DNA of 64,000 nt from Argentina anserina (GCF_933775445.1 NW_026089491.1:1-64000); one strand, 5' to 3'; positions 23,743 through 37,001 are shown, numbered from the stretch's first letter. Program-made: numbers and translations. Notes: a model not told the origin generated them from the sequence alone.

Positions 23743-25679
23743 GAGTATCTTTACTATTCCAATTGTGTATCTTTTCAATTCTCGTTTGAGTATCTTTCTG
23801 AACGGCTTTCTGATGCGAGTTTCTATTGAATTTGAGAGTTTTGCAAGTGTGGGAGTGTGTTTCTTTCAAACTGAGTATCCTTACATCGTTTGAGTATCTT
23901 TACTATTCCAATTGTGTATCTTTTCAATTCTCGTTTGAGTATCTTTCTGTAAGGTTTTCTGATGCGAGTTTCTATTGAATTTGAGAGTTTTTCAAGTGTG
24001 GGAGTGTGTTTCTTTCAAACTGAGTATCTTTACATCGTTTGAGTATCTTTACTAATCCAATTGTGTATCTTTTCAATTCTCGTTTGAGTATCTTTCTGAA
24101 CGGCTTTCTGATGCGAGTTTCTATTGAATTTGAGAGTTTTGCAAGTGTGGGAGTGTGTTTCTTTCAAACTGAGTATCTTTACATCGTTTCCGTATCTTTA
24201 CTATTCCAATTGTGTATCTTTTCAATTCTCGTTGGAGTATCTTTCTGAACGGCTTTCTGATGCGAGTTTCTATTGAATTTGAGAGTTTTGCAAGTGTGGG
24301 AGTGTGTTTCTTTCAAACTGAGTGTCCTTACATCGTTTGAGTATCTTTACTATTCCAATTGTGTATCTTTTCAATTCTCGTTTGAGTATCTTTCTGAACG
24401 GCTTTCTGATGCGAGTTTCTATTGAATTTGAGAGTTTTGCAAGTGTGGGAGTGTGTTTCTTTCAAACTGAGTATCCTTACATCATTTGAGTATCTTTACT
24501 ATTCCAATTGTGTATCTTTTCAATTCTCGTTTGAGTATCTTTCTGAACGGCTTTCTGATGTGAATTTCTATTGAATTTGAGAGTTTTGCAAGTGTGGTAG
24601 TGTGTTTCTTTCAAACTGAGTATCTTTACATCGTTTGCGTATCTTTACTATTCCAATTGTGTATCTTTTCAATTCTCGTTTGAGTATCTTTCTCTAAGGC
24701 TTTCTGATGCGAGTTTCTATTGAATTTGAGAGTTTTGCAAGTGTGGGAGTGTGTTCCTTTCAAACTGAGTATCTTTACATCGTTTGAGTATCTTTGCTAT
24801 TCCAATTGTGTATCTTTTCAATTCTGGTTTGAGTATCTTTCTGAACGGCTTTCTGATGCGAGTTTCTATTGAATTTGAGAGTTTTGCAAGTGTGGGAGTC
24901 TGTTTCTTTCAAACTGAGTATCCTTACATCGTTTGAGTATCTTTACTATTCCAATTGTGTATCTTTTCAATTCTCGTTTGAGTATCTTTCTGAACGGCTT
25001 TCTGATGCGAGTTTCTATTGAATTTGAGAGTTTTGCAAGTGTGGGAGTGTGTTTCTTTCAAACTGAGTATCTTTACATCGTTTGAGTATCTTTACTAATC
25101 CAATTGTGTATCTTTTCAATTCTCGTTTGAGTATCTTTCTGAACGGCTTTCTGATGCGAGTTTCTATTGAATTTGAGAGTTTTGCAAGTGTGGGAGTGTG
25201 TTTCTTTCAAACTGAGTATCTTTACATCGTTTCCGTATCTTTACTATTCCAATTGTGTATCTTTTCAATTCTCGTTTGAGTATCTTTCTGAACGGCTTTC
25301 TGATGCGAGTTTCTATTGAATTTGAGAGTTTTGCAAGTGTGGGAGTCTGTTTCTTTCAAACTGAGTGTCCTTACATCGTTTGAGTATCTTTACTATTCCA
25401 ATTGTGTATCTTTTCAATTCTCGTTTGAGTATCTTTCTGAACGGCTTTCTGATGCGAGTTTCTATTGAATTTGAGAGTTTTGCAAGTGTGGGAGTGTGTT
25501 TCTTTCAAACTGAGTATCTTTACATCGTTTCCGTATCTTTACTATTCCAATTGTGTATCTTTTCAATTCTCGTTTGAGTATCTTTCTGAACGGCTTTCTG
25601 ATGCGAGTTTCTATTGAATTTCAGAGTTTTGCAAGTGTTGGAGTGTGTTTCTTTCAAACTGAGTATCTTTACATCGTTT
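23743..25679 (+). repeat. 13-monomer higher-order repeat (1937 bp), copy 1
   Basis: The ordered markers are: consensus/TATCCTT, CTGTAAGGTTTTC with GTTTTTCAAG, ACTAATCC, CTCGTTGGAG with GAGTGTCC, consensus/TATCCTT, CATTTGAG with GATGTGAATT and GTGTGGTAG, CTCTAAGG with TTCCTTTC, GCTATTCC with CTGGTTTGAG, consensus, ACTAATCC, CCG with GAGTGTCC, consensus, CCG with TTTCAGAG. All thirteen recur at +1937 except for small changes in the last monomer. Confidence 0.93.
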
Positions 25680-27616
25680 GAGTATCTTTACTATTCCAAT
25701 TGTGTATCTTTTCAATTCTCGTTTGAGTATCTTTCTGAACGGCTTTCTGATGCGAGTTTCTATTGAATTTGAGAGTTTTGCAAGTGTGGGAGTGTGTTTC
25801 TTTCAAACTGAGTATCCTTACATCGTTTGAGTATCTTTACTATTCCAATTGTGTATCTTTTCAATTCTCGTTTGAGTATCTTTCTGTAAGGTTTTCTGAT
25901 GCGAGTTTCTATTGAATTTGAGAGTTTTTCAAGTGTGGGAGTGTGTTTCTTTCAAACTGAGTATCTTTACATCGTTTGAGTATCTTTACTAATCCAATTG
26001 TGTATCTTTTCAATTCTCGTTTGAGTATCTTTCTGAACGGCTTTCTGATGCGAGTTTCTATTGAATTTGAGAGTTTTGCAAGTGTGGGAGTGTGTTTCTT
26101 TCAAACTGAGTATCTTTACATCGTTTCCGTATCTTTACTATTCCAATTGTGTATCTTTTCAATTCTCGTTGGAGTATCTTTCTGAACGGCTTTCTGATGC
26201 GAGTTTCTATTGAATTTGAGAGTTTTGCAAGTGTGGGAGTGTGTTTCTTTCAAACTGAGTGTCCTTACATCGTTTGAGTATCTTTACTATTCCAATTGTG
26301 TATCTTTTCAATTCTCGTTTGAGTATCTTTCTGAACGGCTTTCTGATGCGAGTTTCTATTGAATTTGAGAGTTTTGCAAGTGTGGGAGTGTGTTTCTTTC
26401 AAACTGAGTATCCTTACATCATTTGAGTATCTTTACTATTCCAATTGTGTATCTTTTCAATTCTCGTTTGAGTATCTTTCTGAACGGCTTTCTGATGTGA
26501 ATTTCTATTGAATTTGAGAGTTTTGCAAGTGTGGTAGTGTGTTTCTTTCAAACTGAGTATCTTTACATCGTTTGCGTATCTTTACTATTCCAATTGTGTA
26601 TCTTTTCAATTCTCGTTTGAGTATCTTTCTCTAAGGCTTTCTGATGCGAGTTTCTATTGAATTTGAGAGTTTTGCAAGTGTGGGAGTGTGTTCCTTTCAA
26701 ACTGAGTATCTTTACATCGTTTGAGTATCTTTGCTATTCCAATTGTGTATCTTTTCAATTCTGGTTTGAGTATCTTTCTGAACGGCTTTCTGATGCGAGT
26801 TTCTATTGAATTTGAGAGTTTTGCAAGTGTGGGAGTCTGTTTCTTTCAAACTGAGTATCCTTACATCGTTTGAGTATCTTTACTATTCCAATTGTGTATC
26901 TTTTCAATTCTCGTTTGAGTATCTTTCTGAACGGCTTTCTGATGCGAGTTTCTATTGAATTTGAGAGTTTTGCAAGTGTGGGAGTGTGTTTCTTTCAAAC
27001 TGAGTATCTTTACATCGTTTGAGTATCTTTACTAATCCAATTGTGTATCTTTTCAATTCTCGTTTGAGTATCTTTCTGAACGGCTTTCTGATGCGAGTTT
27101 CTATTGAATTTGAGAGTTTTGCAAGTGTGGGAGTGTGTTTCTTTCAAACTGAGTATCTTTACATCGTTTCCGTATCTTTACTATTCCAATTGTGTATCTT
27201 TTCAATTCTCGTTTGAGTATCTTTCTGAACGGCTTTCTGATGCGAGTTTCTATTGAATTTGAGAGTTTTGCAAGTGTGGGAGTCTGTTTCTTTCAAACTG
27301 AGTGTCCTTACATCGTTTGAGTATCTTTACTATTCCAATTGTGTATCTTTTCAATTCTCGTTTGAGTATCTTTCTGAACGGCTTTCTGATGCGAGTTTCT
27401 ATTGAATTTGAGAGTTTTGCAAGTGTGGGAGTGTGTTTCTTTCAAACTGAGTATCTTTACATCGTTTCCGTATCTTTACTATTCCAATTGTGTATCTTTT
27501 CAATTCTCGTTTGAGTATCTTTCTGAACGGCTTTCTGATGCGAGTTTCTATTGAATTTGAGAGTTTTGCAAGTGTGGGAGTCTGTTTCTTTCAAACTGAG
27601 TATCCTTACATCGTTT
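25680..27616 (+). repeat. 13-monomer higher-order repeat, copy 2
   Basis: Same order and same rare variants as copy 1, including CTCGTTGGAG near 26167, GATGTGAATT near 26495 and CTGGTTTGAG near 26761. The final monomer (27468) differs from its counterpart: it has TTTGAGAG with GTCTG/TATCCTT, where copy 1 has TTTCAGAG with GTGTTGG. By eye the rest is nearly identical, suggesting a recent duplication. Confidence 0.93.
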
Positions 27617-28510
27617 GAGTATCTTTACTATTCCAATTGTGTATCTTTTCAATTCTCGTTTGAGTATCTTTCTGAACGGCTTTCTGATGCGAGTTTCTAT
27701 TGAATTTGAGAGTTTTGCAAGTGTTGGAGTGTGTTTCTTTCAAACTGAGTATCTTTACATCGTTTCAGTATCTTTACTATTCCAATTGTGTATCTTTTCA
27801 TTTCTCGTTTGAGTGTCTTTCTGAACGGCTTTCTGATGCGAGTTTCTATTGAATTTGAGAGTTTTGCAAGTGTGGGAGTGTGTTTCTTTCAAACTGAGTA
27901 TCTTTACATCGTTTGCGTATCTTTACTATTCCAATTGTGTATCTTTTCAATTCTCGTTTGAGTATCTTTCTGAACGGCTTTCTGATGCGAGTTTCTATTG
28001 AATTTGAGAGTTTTGCAAGTGTTGGAGTGTGTTTCTTTGAAACTGAGTATCTTTACATCGTTTGAGTATCTTTACTATTCCAATTGTGTATCTTTTCAAT
28101 TCTCGTTTGAGTATCTTTCTCTAAGGCTTTCTGATGCGAGTTTCTATTGAATTTCAGAGTTTTGCAAGTGTTGGAGTGTGTTTCTTTCAAACTGAGTATC
28201 TTTACATCGTTTGAGTATCTTTACTATTCCAATTGTGTATCTTTTCAATTCTCGTTTGAGTATCTTTCTCTAAGGCTTTCTGATGCGAGTTTCTATTGAA
28301 TTTGAGAGTTTTTCAAGTGTTGGAGTGTGTTTCTTTCAAACTGAGTATCTTTACATCGTTTGAGTATCTTTACTATTCCAATTGTGTATCTTTTCAATTC
28401 TCGTTTGAGTATCTTTCTGAACGGTTTTCTGATGCGAGTTTCTATTGAATTTGAGAGTTTTGCAAGTGTTGGAGTGTGTTTCTTTCAAACTGAGTATCTT
28501 TACATCGTTT
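27617..28510 (+). repeat. Six-monomer linking block, related to 32234-33276
   Basis: The order is GTGTTGG, CAG start with CATTTCTCG and GAGTGTCTTTC, GTTTGCG monomer with TTTGAAACTG, CTCTAAGG with TTTCAGAG, CTCTAAGG with GTTTTTCAAG, and ACGGTTTTCTG. The same series follows the third 13-mer copy at 32234, with one extra monomer there. This is the first appearance of the TTTGAAACTG variant. Confidence 0.86.
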
Positions 28511-30296
28511 GAGTATCTTTACTATTCCAATTGTGTATCTTTTCAATTCTCGTTTGAGTATCTTTCTCTAAGGCTTTCTGATGCGAGTTTCTATTGAATT
28601 TGAGAGTTTTGCAAGTGTGGGAGTGTGTTTCTTTCAAACTGAGTATCTTTACATCGTTTCAGTATCTTTACTATTCCAATTGTGTATCTTTTCAATTCTC
28701 GTTTGAGTATCTTTCTGAACGGCTTTCTGATGCGAGTTTCTATTGAATTTGAGAGTTTTGCAAGTGTGGGAGTGTGTTTCTTTCAAACTGAGTATCTTTA
28801 CATCATTTGCGTATCTTTACTATTCCAATTGTGTATCTTTTCAATTCTCGTTTGAGTATCTTTCTCTAAGGCTTTCTGATGCGAGTTTCTATTGAATTTG
28901 AGAGTTTTGCAAGTGTGGGAGTGTGTTTCTTTCAAACTGAGTATGTTTACATCGTTTGAGTATCTTTACTATTCTAATTGTGTATCTTTTCAATTCTCGT
29001 TTGAGTATCTTTCTGAACGGCTTTCTGATGCGAGTTTCTATTGAATTTGAGAGTTTTGCAAGTGTGGGAGTGTGTTTCTTTCAAACTGAGTATCTTTACA
29101 TCGTTTGAGTATCTTTACTATTCCAATTGTGTATCTTTTCAATTCTCGTTTGAGTATCTTTCTCTAAGGCTTTCTGATGCGAGTTTCTATTGAATTTGAG
29201 AGTTTTGCAAGTGTGGGAGTGTGTTCCTTTCAAACTGAGTATCTTTACATCGTTTGAGTATCTTTGCTATTCCAATTGTGTATCTTTTCAATTCTCGTTT
29301 GAGTATCTTTCTGAACGGCTTTCTGATGCGAGTTTCTATTGAAGTTGAGAGTTTTGCAAGTGTGGTAGTGTGTTTCTTTCAAACTGAGTATGTTTACATC
29401 GTTTGCGTATCTTTACTATTCCAATTGTGTATCTTTTCAATTCTCGTTTGAGTATCTTTCTCTAAGGCTTTCTGATGCGAGTTTCTATTGAATTTGAGAG
29501 TTTTGCAAGTGTGGGAGTGTGTTCCTTTCAAACTGAGTATCTTTACATCGTTTGAGTATCTTTGCTATTCCAATTGTGTATCTTTTCAATTCTCGTTTGA
29601 GTATCTTTCTGAACGGCTTTCTGATGCGAGTTTCTATTGAATTTGAGAGTTTTGCAAGTGTGGGAGTGTGTTTCTTTCAAACTGAGTATCTTTACATCGT
29701 TTGAGTATCTTTACTATTCCAATTGTGTATCTTTTCAATTCTCGTTTGAGTATCTTTCTGAACGGCTTTCTGATGCGAGTTTCTATTGAATTTGAGAGTT
29801 TTGCAAGTGTGGGAGTGTGTTTCTTTCAAACTGAGTATCCTTACATCGTTTGAGTATCTTTACTATTCCAATTGTGTATCTTTTCAATTCTCGTTTGAGT
29901 ATCTTTCTGAACGGCTTTCTGATGCGAGTTTCTATTGAATTTGAGGGTTTTGCAAGTGTTGGAGTGTGTTTCTTTCAACTGAGTATCTTTACATCGTTTG
30001 AGTATCTTTACTATTCCAATTGTGTATCTTTTCAATTCTCGTTTGAGTATCTTTCTGAACGGCTTTCTGATGCGAGTTTCTATTGAATTTGAGAGTTTTG
30101 CAAGTGTTGGAGTGTGTTTCTTTCAACTGAGTATCTTTACATCGTTTAAGTATCTTTACTATTCCAATTGTGTATCTTTTCAATTCTCGTTTGAGTATCT
30201 TTCTCTAAGGCTTTCTGATGCGAGTTTCTATTGAATTTCAGAGTTTTGCAAGTGTTGGAGTGTGTTTCTTTCAAACTGAGTATCTTTACATCGTTT
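28511..30296 (+). repeat. Duplicate of 21957-23742 (offset 6554 bp)
   Basis: Twelve monomers match 21957-23742 one for one. They include the CAG monomer, CATTTGCG with GAGTATGTTT, ACTATTCT (TCTTTTCTAATTG at the left copy), GAAGTTGAG with GTGTGGTAG, TTCCTTTC, GCTATTCC, the 148-bp pair with GAGGGTTTTG and GTTTAAGTATC. The match continues into the 13-mer copy at 30297. At the left limit 28511 starts GAG where 21957 starts GCG, so the breakpoint is near there. Confidence 0.9.
29852..30147 (+). repeat. Pair of 148-bp monomers (6)
   Basis: Deletions near 29976 and 30124. This is the counterpart of pair 5. It holds the last small indels before 53.2 kb. Confidence 0.92.
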
Positions 30297-32233
30297 GAGT
30301 ATCTTTACTATTCCAATTGTGTATCTTTTCAATTCTCGTTTGAGTATCTTTCTGAACGGCTTTCTGATGCGAGTTTCTATTGAATTTGAGAGTTTTGCAA
30401 GTGTGGGAGTGTGTTTCTTTCAAACTGAGTATCCTTACATCGTTTGAGTATCTTTACTATTCCAATTGTGTATCTTTTCAATTCTCGTTTGAGTATCTTT
30501 CTGTAAGGTTTTCTGATGCGAGTTTCTATTGAATTTGAGAGTTTTTCAAGTGTGGGAGTGTGTTTCTTTCAAACTGAGTATCTTTACATCGTTTGAGTAT
30601 CTTTACTAATCCAATTGTGTATCTTTTCAATTCTCGTTTGAGTATCTTTCTGAACGGCTTTCTGATGCGAGTTTCTATTGAATTTGAGAGTTTTGCAAGT
30701 GTGGGAGTGTGTTTCTTTCAAACTGAGTATCTTTACATCGTTTCCGTATCTTTACTATTCCAATTGTGTATCTTTTCAATTCTCGTTTGAGTATCTTTCT
30801 GAACGGCTTTCTGATGCGAGTTTCTATTGAATTTGAGAGTTTTGCAAGTGTGGGAGTGTGTTTCTTTCAAACTGAGTGTCCTTACATCGTTTGAGTATCT
30901 TTACTATTCCAATTGTGTATCTTTTCAATTCTCGTTTGAGTATCTTTCTGAACGGCTTTCTGATGCGAGTTTCTATTGAATTTGAGAGTTTTGCAAGTGT
31001 GGGAGTGTGTTTCTTTCAAACTGAGTATCCTTACATCATTTGAGTATCTTTACTATTCCAATTGTGTATCTTTTCAATTCTCGTTTGAGTATCTTTCTGA
31101 ACGGCTTTCTGATGTGAATTTCTATTGAATTTGAGAGTTTTGCAAGTGTGGTAGTGTGTTTCTTTCAAACTGAGTATCTTTACATCGTTTGCGTATCTTT
31201 ACTATTCCAATTGTGTATCTTTTCAATTCTCGTTTGAGTATCTTTCTCTAAGGCTTTCTGATGCGAGTTTCTATTGAATTTGAGAGTTTTGCAAGTGTGG
31301 GAGTGTGTTCCTTTCAAACTGAGTATCTTTACATCGTTTGAGTATCTTTGCTATTCCAATTGTGTATCTTTTCAATTCTGGTTTGAGTATCTTTCTGAAC
31401 GGCTTTCTGATGCGAGTTTCTATTGAATTTGAGAGTTTTGCAAGTGTGGGAGTCTGTTTCTTTCAAACTGAGTATCCTTACATCGTTTGAGTATCTTTAC
31501 TATTCCAATTGTGTATCTTTTCAATTCTCGTTTGAGTATCTTTCTGAACGGCTTTCTGATGCGAGTTTCTATTGAATTTGAGAGTTTTGCAAGTGTGGGA
31601 GTGTGTTTCTTTCAAACTGAGTATCTTTACATCGTTTGAGTATCTTTACTAATCCAATTGTGTATCTTTTCAATTCTCGTTTGAGTATCTTTCTGAACGG
31701 CTTTCTGATGCGAGTTTCTATTGAATTTGAGAGTTTTGCAAGTGTGGGAGTGTGTTTCTTTCAAACTGAGTATCTTTACATCGTTTCCGTATCTTTACTA
31801 TTCCAATTGTGTATCTTTTCAATTCTCGTTTGAGTATCTTTCTGAACGGCTTTCTGATGCGAGTTTCTATTGAATTTGAGAGTTTTGCAAGTGTGGGAGT
31901 CTGTTTCTTTCAAACTGAGTGTCCTTACATCGTTTGAGTATCTTTACTATTCCAATTGTGTATCTTTTCAATTCTCGTTTGAGTATCTTTCTGAACGGCT
32001 TTCTGATGCGAGTTTCTATTGAATTTGAGAGTTTTGCAAGTGTGGGAGTGTGTTTCTTTCAAACTGAGTATCTTTACATCGTTTCCGTATCTTTACTATT
32101 CCAATTGTGTATCTTTTCAATTCTCGTTTGAGTATCTTTCTGAACGGCTTTCTGATGCGAGTTTCTATTGAATTTGAGAGTTTTGCAAGTGTGGGAGTCT
32201 GTTTCTTTCAAACTGAGTATCCTTACATCGTTT
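30297..32233 (+). repeat. 13-monomer higher-order repeat, copy 3
   Basis: Same monomer order as 23743-25679 at offset 6554. It keeps CTGTAAGGTTTTC, GATGTGAATT and CTGGTTTGAG but has CTCGTTTGAG where copies 1 and 2 have CTCGTTGGAG. Its final monomer matches copy 2 (GTCTG/TATCCTT), not copy 1. It is therefore either chimeric or derived from an arrangement older than the CTCGTTGGAG change. Confidence 0.92.
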
Positions 32234-35213
32234 GAGTATCTTTACTATTCCAATTGTGTATCTTTTCAATTCTCGTTTGAGTATCTTTCTGAACGGCTTT
32301 CTGATGCGAGTTTCTATTGAATTTGAGAGTTTTGCAAGTGTTGGAGTGTGTTTCTTTCAAACTGAGTATCTTTACATCGTTTCAGTATCTTTACTATTCC
32401 AATTGTGTATCTTTTCATTTCTCGTTTGAGTATCTTTCTGAACGGCTTTCTGATGCGAGTTTCTATTGAATTTGAGAGTTTTGCAAGTGTGGGAGTGTGT
32501 TTCTTTCAAACTGAGTATCCTTACATCGTTTGAGTATCTTTACTATTCCAATTGTGTATCTTTTCAATTCTCGTTTGAGTATCTTTCTGAACGGCTTTCT
32601 GATGCGAGTTTCTATTGAATTTGAGAGTTTTGCAAGTGTTGGAGTGTGTTTCTTTGAAACTGAGTATCTTTACATCGTTTGAGTATCTTTACTATTCCAA
32701 TTGTGTATCTTTTCAATTCTCGTTTGAGTATCTTTCTCTAAGGCTTTCTGATGCGAGTTTCTATTGAATTTCAGAGTTTTGCAAGTGTTGGAGTGTGTTT
32801 CTTTCAAACTGAGTATCTTTACATCGTTTGAGTATCTTTACTATTCCAATTGTGTATCTTTTCAATTCTCGTTTGAGTATCTTTCTCTAAGGCTTTCTGA
32901 TGCGAGTTTCTATTGAATTTGAGAGTTTTGCAAGTGTGGGAGTGTGTTTCTTTCAAACTGAGTATCTTTACATCGTTTGAGTATCTTTACTATTCCAATT
33001 GTGTATCTTTTCAATTCTCGTTTGAGTATCTTTCTGAACGGCTTTCTGATGCGAGTTTCTATTGAATTTGAGAGTTTTTCAAGTGTTGGAGTGTGTTTCT
33101 TTCAAACTGAGTATCTTTACATCGTTTGAGTATCTTTACTATTCCAATTGTGTATCTTTTCAATTCTCGTTTGAGTATCTTTCTGAACGGTTTTCTGATG
33201 CGAGTTTCTATTGAATTTGAGAGTTTTGCAAGTGTTGGAGTGTGTTTCTTTCAAACTGAGTATCTTTACATCGTTTGAGTATCTTTACTATTCCAATTGT
33301 GTATCTTTTCAATTCTCGTTTGAGTATCTTTCTCTAAGGCTTTCTGATGCGAGTTTCTATTGAATTTGAGAGTTTTGCAAGTGTGGGAGTGTGTTTCTTT
33401 CAAACTGAGTATCTTTACATCGTTTGAGTATCTTTACTATTCCAATTGTGTATCTTTTCAATTCTCGTTTGAGTATCTTTCTGAACGGCTTTCTGATGCG
33501 AGTTTCTATTGAATTTGAGAGTTTTGCAAGTGTTGGAGTGTGTTTCTTTCAAACTGAGTATCTTTACATCGTTTGAGTATCTTTACTATTCCAATTGTGT
33601 ATCTTTTCAATTCTCGTTTGAGTATCTTTCTGAACGGCTTTCTGATGCGAGTTTCTATTGAATTTGAGAGTTTTGCAAGTGTTGGAGTGTGTTTCTTTCA
33701 AACTGAGTATCTTTACATCGTTTGAGTATCTTTACTATTCCAATTGTGTATCTTTTCAATTCTCGTTTGAGTATCTTTCTCTAAGGCTTTCTGATGCGAG
33801 TTTCTATTGAATTTGAGAGTTTTGCAAGTGTGGGAGTGTGTTTCTTTCAAACTGAGTATCTTTACATCGTTTGAGTATCTTTACTATTCCAATTGTGTAT
33901 CTTTTCAATTCTCGTTTGAGTATCTTTCTGAACGGCTTTCTGATGCGAGTTTCTATTGAATTTGAGAGTTTTGCAAGTGTGGGAGTCTGTTTCTTTCAAA
34001 CTGAGTATCTTTACATCGTTTGAGTATCTTTTCTAATCCAATTGTGTATCTTTTCAATTCTCGTTTGAGTATCTTTCTGAACGGCTTTCTGATGCGAGTT
34101 TCTATTGAATTTGAGAGTTTTGCAAGTGTGGGAGTGTGTTTCTTTCAAACTGAGTATCTTTACATCGTTTCCGTATCTTTACTATTCCAATTGTGTATCT
34201 TTTCAATTCTCGTTTGAGTATCTTTCTGAACGGCTTTCTGATGCGAGTTTCTATTGAATTTGAGAGTTTTGCAAGTGTGGGAGTCTGTTTCTTTCAAACT
34301 GAGTATCCTTACATCGTTTGAGTATCTTTACTATTCCAATTGTGTATCTTTTCAATTCTCGTTTGAGTATCTTTCTGAACGGCTTTCTGATGCGAGTTTC
34401 TATTGAATTTGAGAGTTTTGCAAGTGTTGGAGTGTGTTTCTTTCAAACTGAGTATCTTTACATCGTTTGAGTATCTTTACTATTCCAATTGTGTATCTTT
34501 TCAATTCTCGTTTGAGTATCTTTCTGAACGGCTTTCTGATGCGAGTTTCTATTGAATTTGAGAGTTTTGCAAGTGTGGGAGTCTGTTTCTTTCAAACTGA
34601 GTATCCTTACATCGTTTGAGTATCTTTACTATTCCAATTGTGTATCTTTTCAATTCTCGTTTGAGTATCTTTCTGAACGGCTTTCTGATGCGAGTTTCTA
34701 TTGAATTTGAGAGTTTTGCAAGTGTTGGAGTGTGTTTCTTTCAAACTGAGTATCTTTACATCGTTTCAGTATCTTTACTATTCCAATTGTGTATCTTTTC
34801 AATTCTCGTTTGAGTATCTTTCTGAACGGCTTTCTGATGCGAGTTTCTATTGAATTTGAGAGTTTTGCAAGTGTGGGAGTGTGTTTCTTTCAAACTGAGT
34901 ATCTTTACATCTTTTCCGTATCTTTACTATTCCAATTGTGTATTTTTTAAATTCTCGTTTGAGTATCTTTCTCTAAGGCTTTCTGATGCGAGTTTCTATT
35001 GAATTTGAGAGTTTTGCAAGTGTGGGAGTGTGTTTCTTTCAAACTGAGTATCTTTACATCGTTTGAGTATCTTTACTAATCCAATTGTGTATCTTTTCAA
35101 TTCTCGTTTGAGTATCTTTCTGAACGGCTTTCTGATGCGAGTTTCTATTGAATTTGAGAGTTTTGCAAGTGTGGGAGTGTGTTTCTTTCAAACTGAGTAT
35201 CTTTACATCGTTT
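32234..35213 (+). repeat. Mixed full-length monomers
   Basis: Twenty monomers, all exactly 149 bp apart. The first part repeats the 27617 series with an added monomer. Then come alternating consensus, GTGTTGG and CTCTAAGG types (33277-33872), a TTCTAATCC monomer at 34022, alternating GTCTG/TATCCTT and GTGTTGG monomers, and a CAG, TTTTCCG with TTTTTTAAATTC, ACTAATCC run at 34767-35213. That run resembles the 6-monomer HOR at 732-2817. Confidence 0.85.
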
Positions 35214-36107
35214 CCGTATCTTTACTATTCCAATTGTGTATCTTTTCAATTCTCGTTTGAGTATCTTTCTGAACGGCTTTCTGATGCGAGTTTCTATTGA
35301 ATTTGAGAGTTTTGCAAGTGTAGGAGTGTGTTTCTTTCAAACTGAGTATCTTTACATCTTTTCCGTATCTTTACTATTCTAGTTGTGTATCTTTTCAATT
35401 CTCGTTTGAGTATCTTTCTGAACGGCTTTCTGATGCGAGTTTCTATTGAATTTGAGAGTTTTGCAAGTGTTGGAGTGTGTTTCTTTCAAACTGAGTATAT
35501 TTACATCGTTTCAGTATCTTTACTATTCCAATTGTGTATCTTTTCAATTCTCGTTTGAGTATCTTTCTGAACGGCTTTCTGATGCGAGTTTCTATTGAAT
35601 TTAAGAGTTTTGCAAGTGTGGGAGTGTGTTTCTTTCAAACTGAGTATCTTTACATCGTTTCCGTATCTTTACTATTTCAATTGTGTATCTTTTCAATTCT
35701 CGTTTGAGTATCTTTCTGAACGGCTTTCTGATGCGAGTTTCTATTGAATTTGAGAGTTTTGCAAGTGTTGGAGTGTGTTTCTTTCAAACTGAGTATCTTT
35801 ACATCGTTTGAGTATCTTTACTATTCCAATTGTGTATCTTTTCAATTCTCGTTTGAGTATCTTTCTGAACGGCTTTCTGATGCGAGTTTCTATTGAATTT
35901 GAGAGTTTTGCAAGTGTGGGAGTCTGTTTCTTTCAAACTGAGTATCCTTACATCGTTTGAGTATCTTTACTATTCCAATTGTGTATCTTTTCAATTCTCG
36001 TTTGAGTATCTTTCTGAACGGCTTTTTGATGCGAGTTTCTATTGAATTTGAGAGTTTTGCAAGTGTGGGAGTCTGTTTCTTTCAAACTGAGTATCCTTAC
36101 ATCGTTT
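35214..36107 (+). repeat. Six-monomer segment shared with 42962-43855
   Basis: Rare variants in order are GTGTAGG, TTTTCCG with a changed CCAATTG box (CTAGTTG), GAGTATATTT, TTTAAGAG, ACTATTTCAA and GGCTTTTTGATG. All occur again exactly 7748 bp (52 monomers) to the right. The match ends inside the sixth monomer, where this copy has GTCTG/TATCCTT and the other has GTGTG/TATCTTT. Confidence 0.92.
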
Positions 36108-37001
36108 GAGTATCTTTACTATTCCAATTGTGTATCTTTTCAATTCTCGTTTGAGTATCTTTCTGAACGGCTTTCTGATGCGAGTTTCTATTGAATTTGA
36201 GAGTTTTGCAAGTGTGGGAGTCTGTTTCTTTCAAACTGAGTATCCTTACATCGTTTGAGTATCTTTACTATTCCAATTGTGTATCTTTTCAATTCTCGTT
36301 TGAGTATCTTTCTGAACGGCTTTCTGATGCGAGTTTCTATTGAATTTGAGAGTTTTGCAAGTGTGGGAGTGTGTTTCTTTCAAACTGAGTATCTTTACAT
36401 CTTTTCCGTATCTTTACTATTCCAATTGTGTATCTTTTAAATTCTCGTTTGAGTATCTTTCTCTAAGGCTTTCTGATGCGAGTTTCTATTGAATTTGAGA
36501 GTTTTGCAAGTGTGGGAGTGTGTTTCTTTCAAACTGAGTATCTTTACATCGTTTGAGTATCTTTACTAATCCAATTGTGTATCTTTTCAATTCTCGTTTG
36601 AGTATCTTTCTGAACGGCTTTCTGATGCGAGTTTCTATTGAATTTGAGAGTTTTGCAAGTGTGGGAGTGTGTTTCTTTCAAACTGAGTATCTTTACATCG
36701 TTTCCGTATCTTTACTATTCCAATTGTGTATCTTTTCAATTCTCGTTTGAGTATCTTTCTGAACGGCTTTCTGATGCGAGTTTCTATTGAATTTGAGAGT
36801 TTTGCAAGTGTGGGAGTGTGTTTCTTTCAAACTGAGTATCTTTACATCGTTTCCGTATCTTTACTATTCCAATTGTGTATCTTTTCAATTCTCGTTTGAG
36901 TATCTTTCTGAACGGCTTTCTGATGCGAGTTTCTATTGAATTTGAGAGTTTTGCAAGTGTGGGAGTCTGTTTCTTTCAAACTGAGTATCCTTACATCGTT
37001 T
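36108..37001 (+). repeat. Six mixed monomers
   Basis: The monomers are GTCTG, consensus, TTTTCCG with TTTAAATTC and CTCTAAGG, ACTAATCC, CCG and CCG with GTCTG. The middle part is another occurrence of the TTTTCCG-then-ACTAATCC junction seen in the leftmost HOR and near 34916. Confidence 0.85.

Noticed and set aside
14515..30183. Repeated 64-codon minus-strand open frames
   Set aside because: They are found only across the 148-bp monomers, where the 1-bp deletion links two frames. They are a by-product of the deletion.
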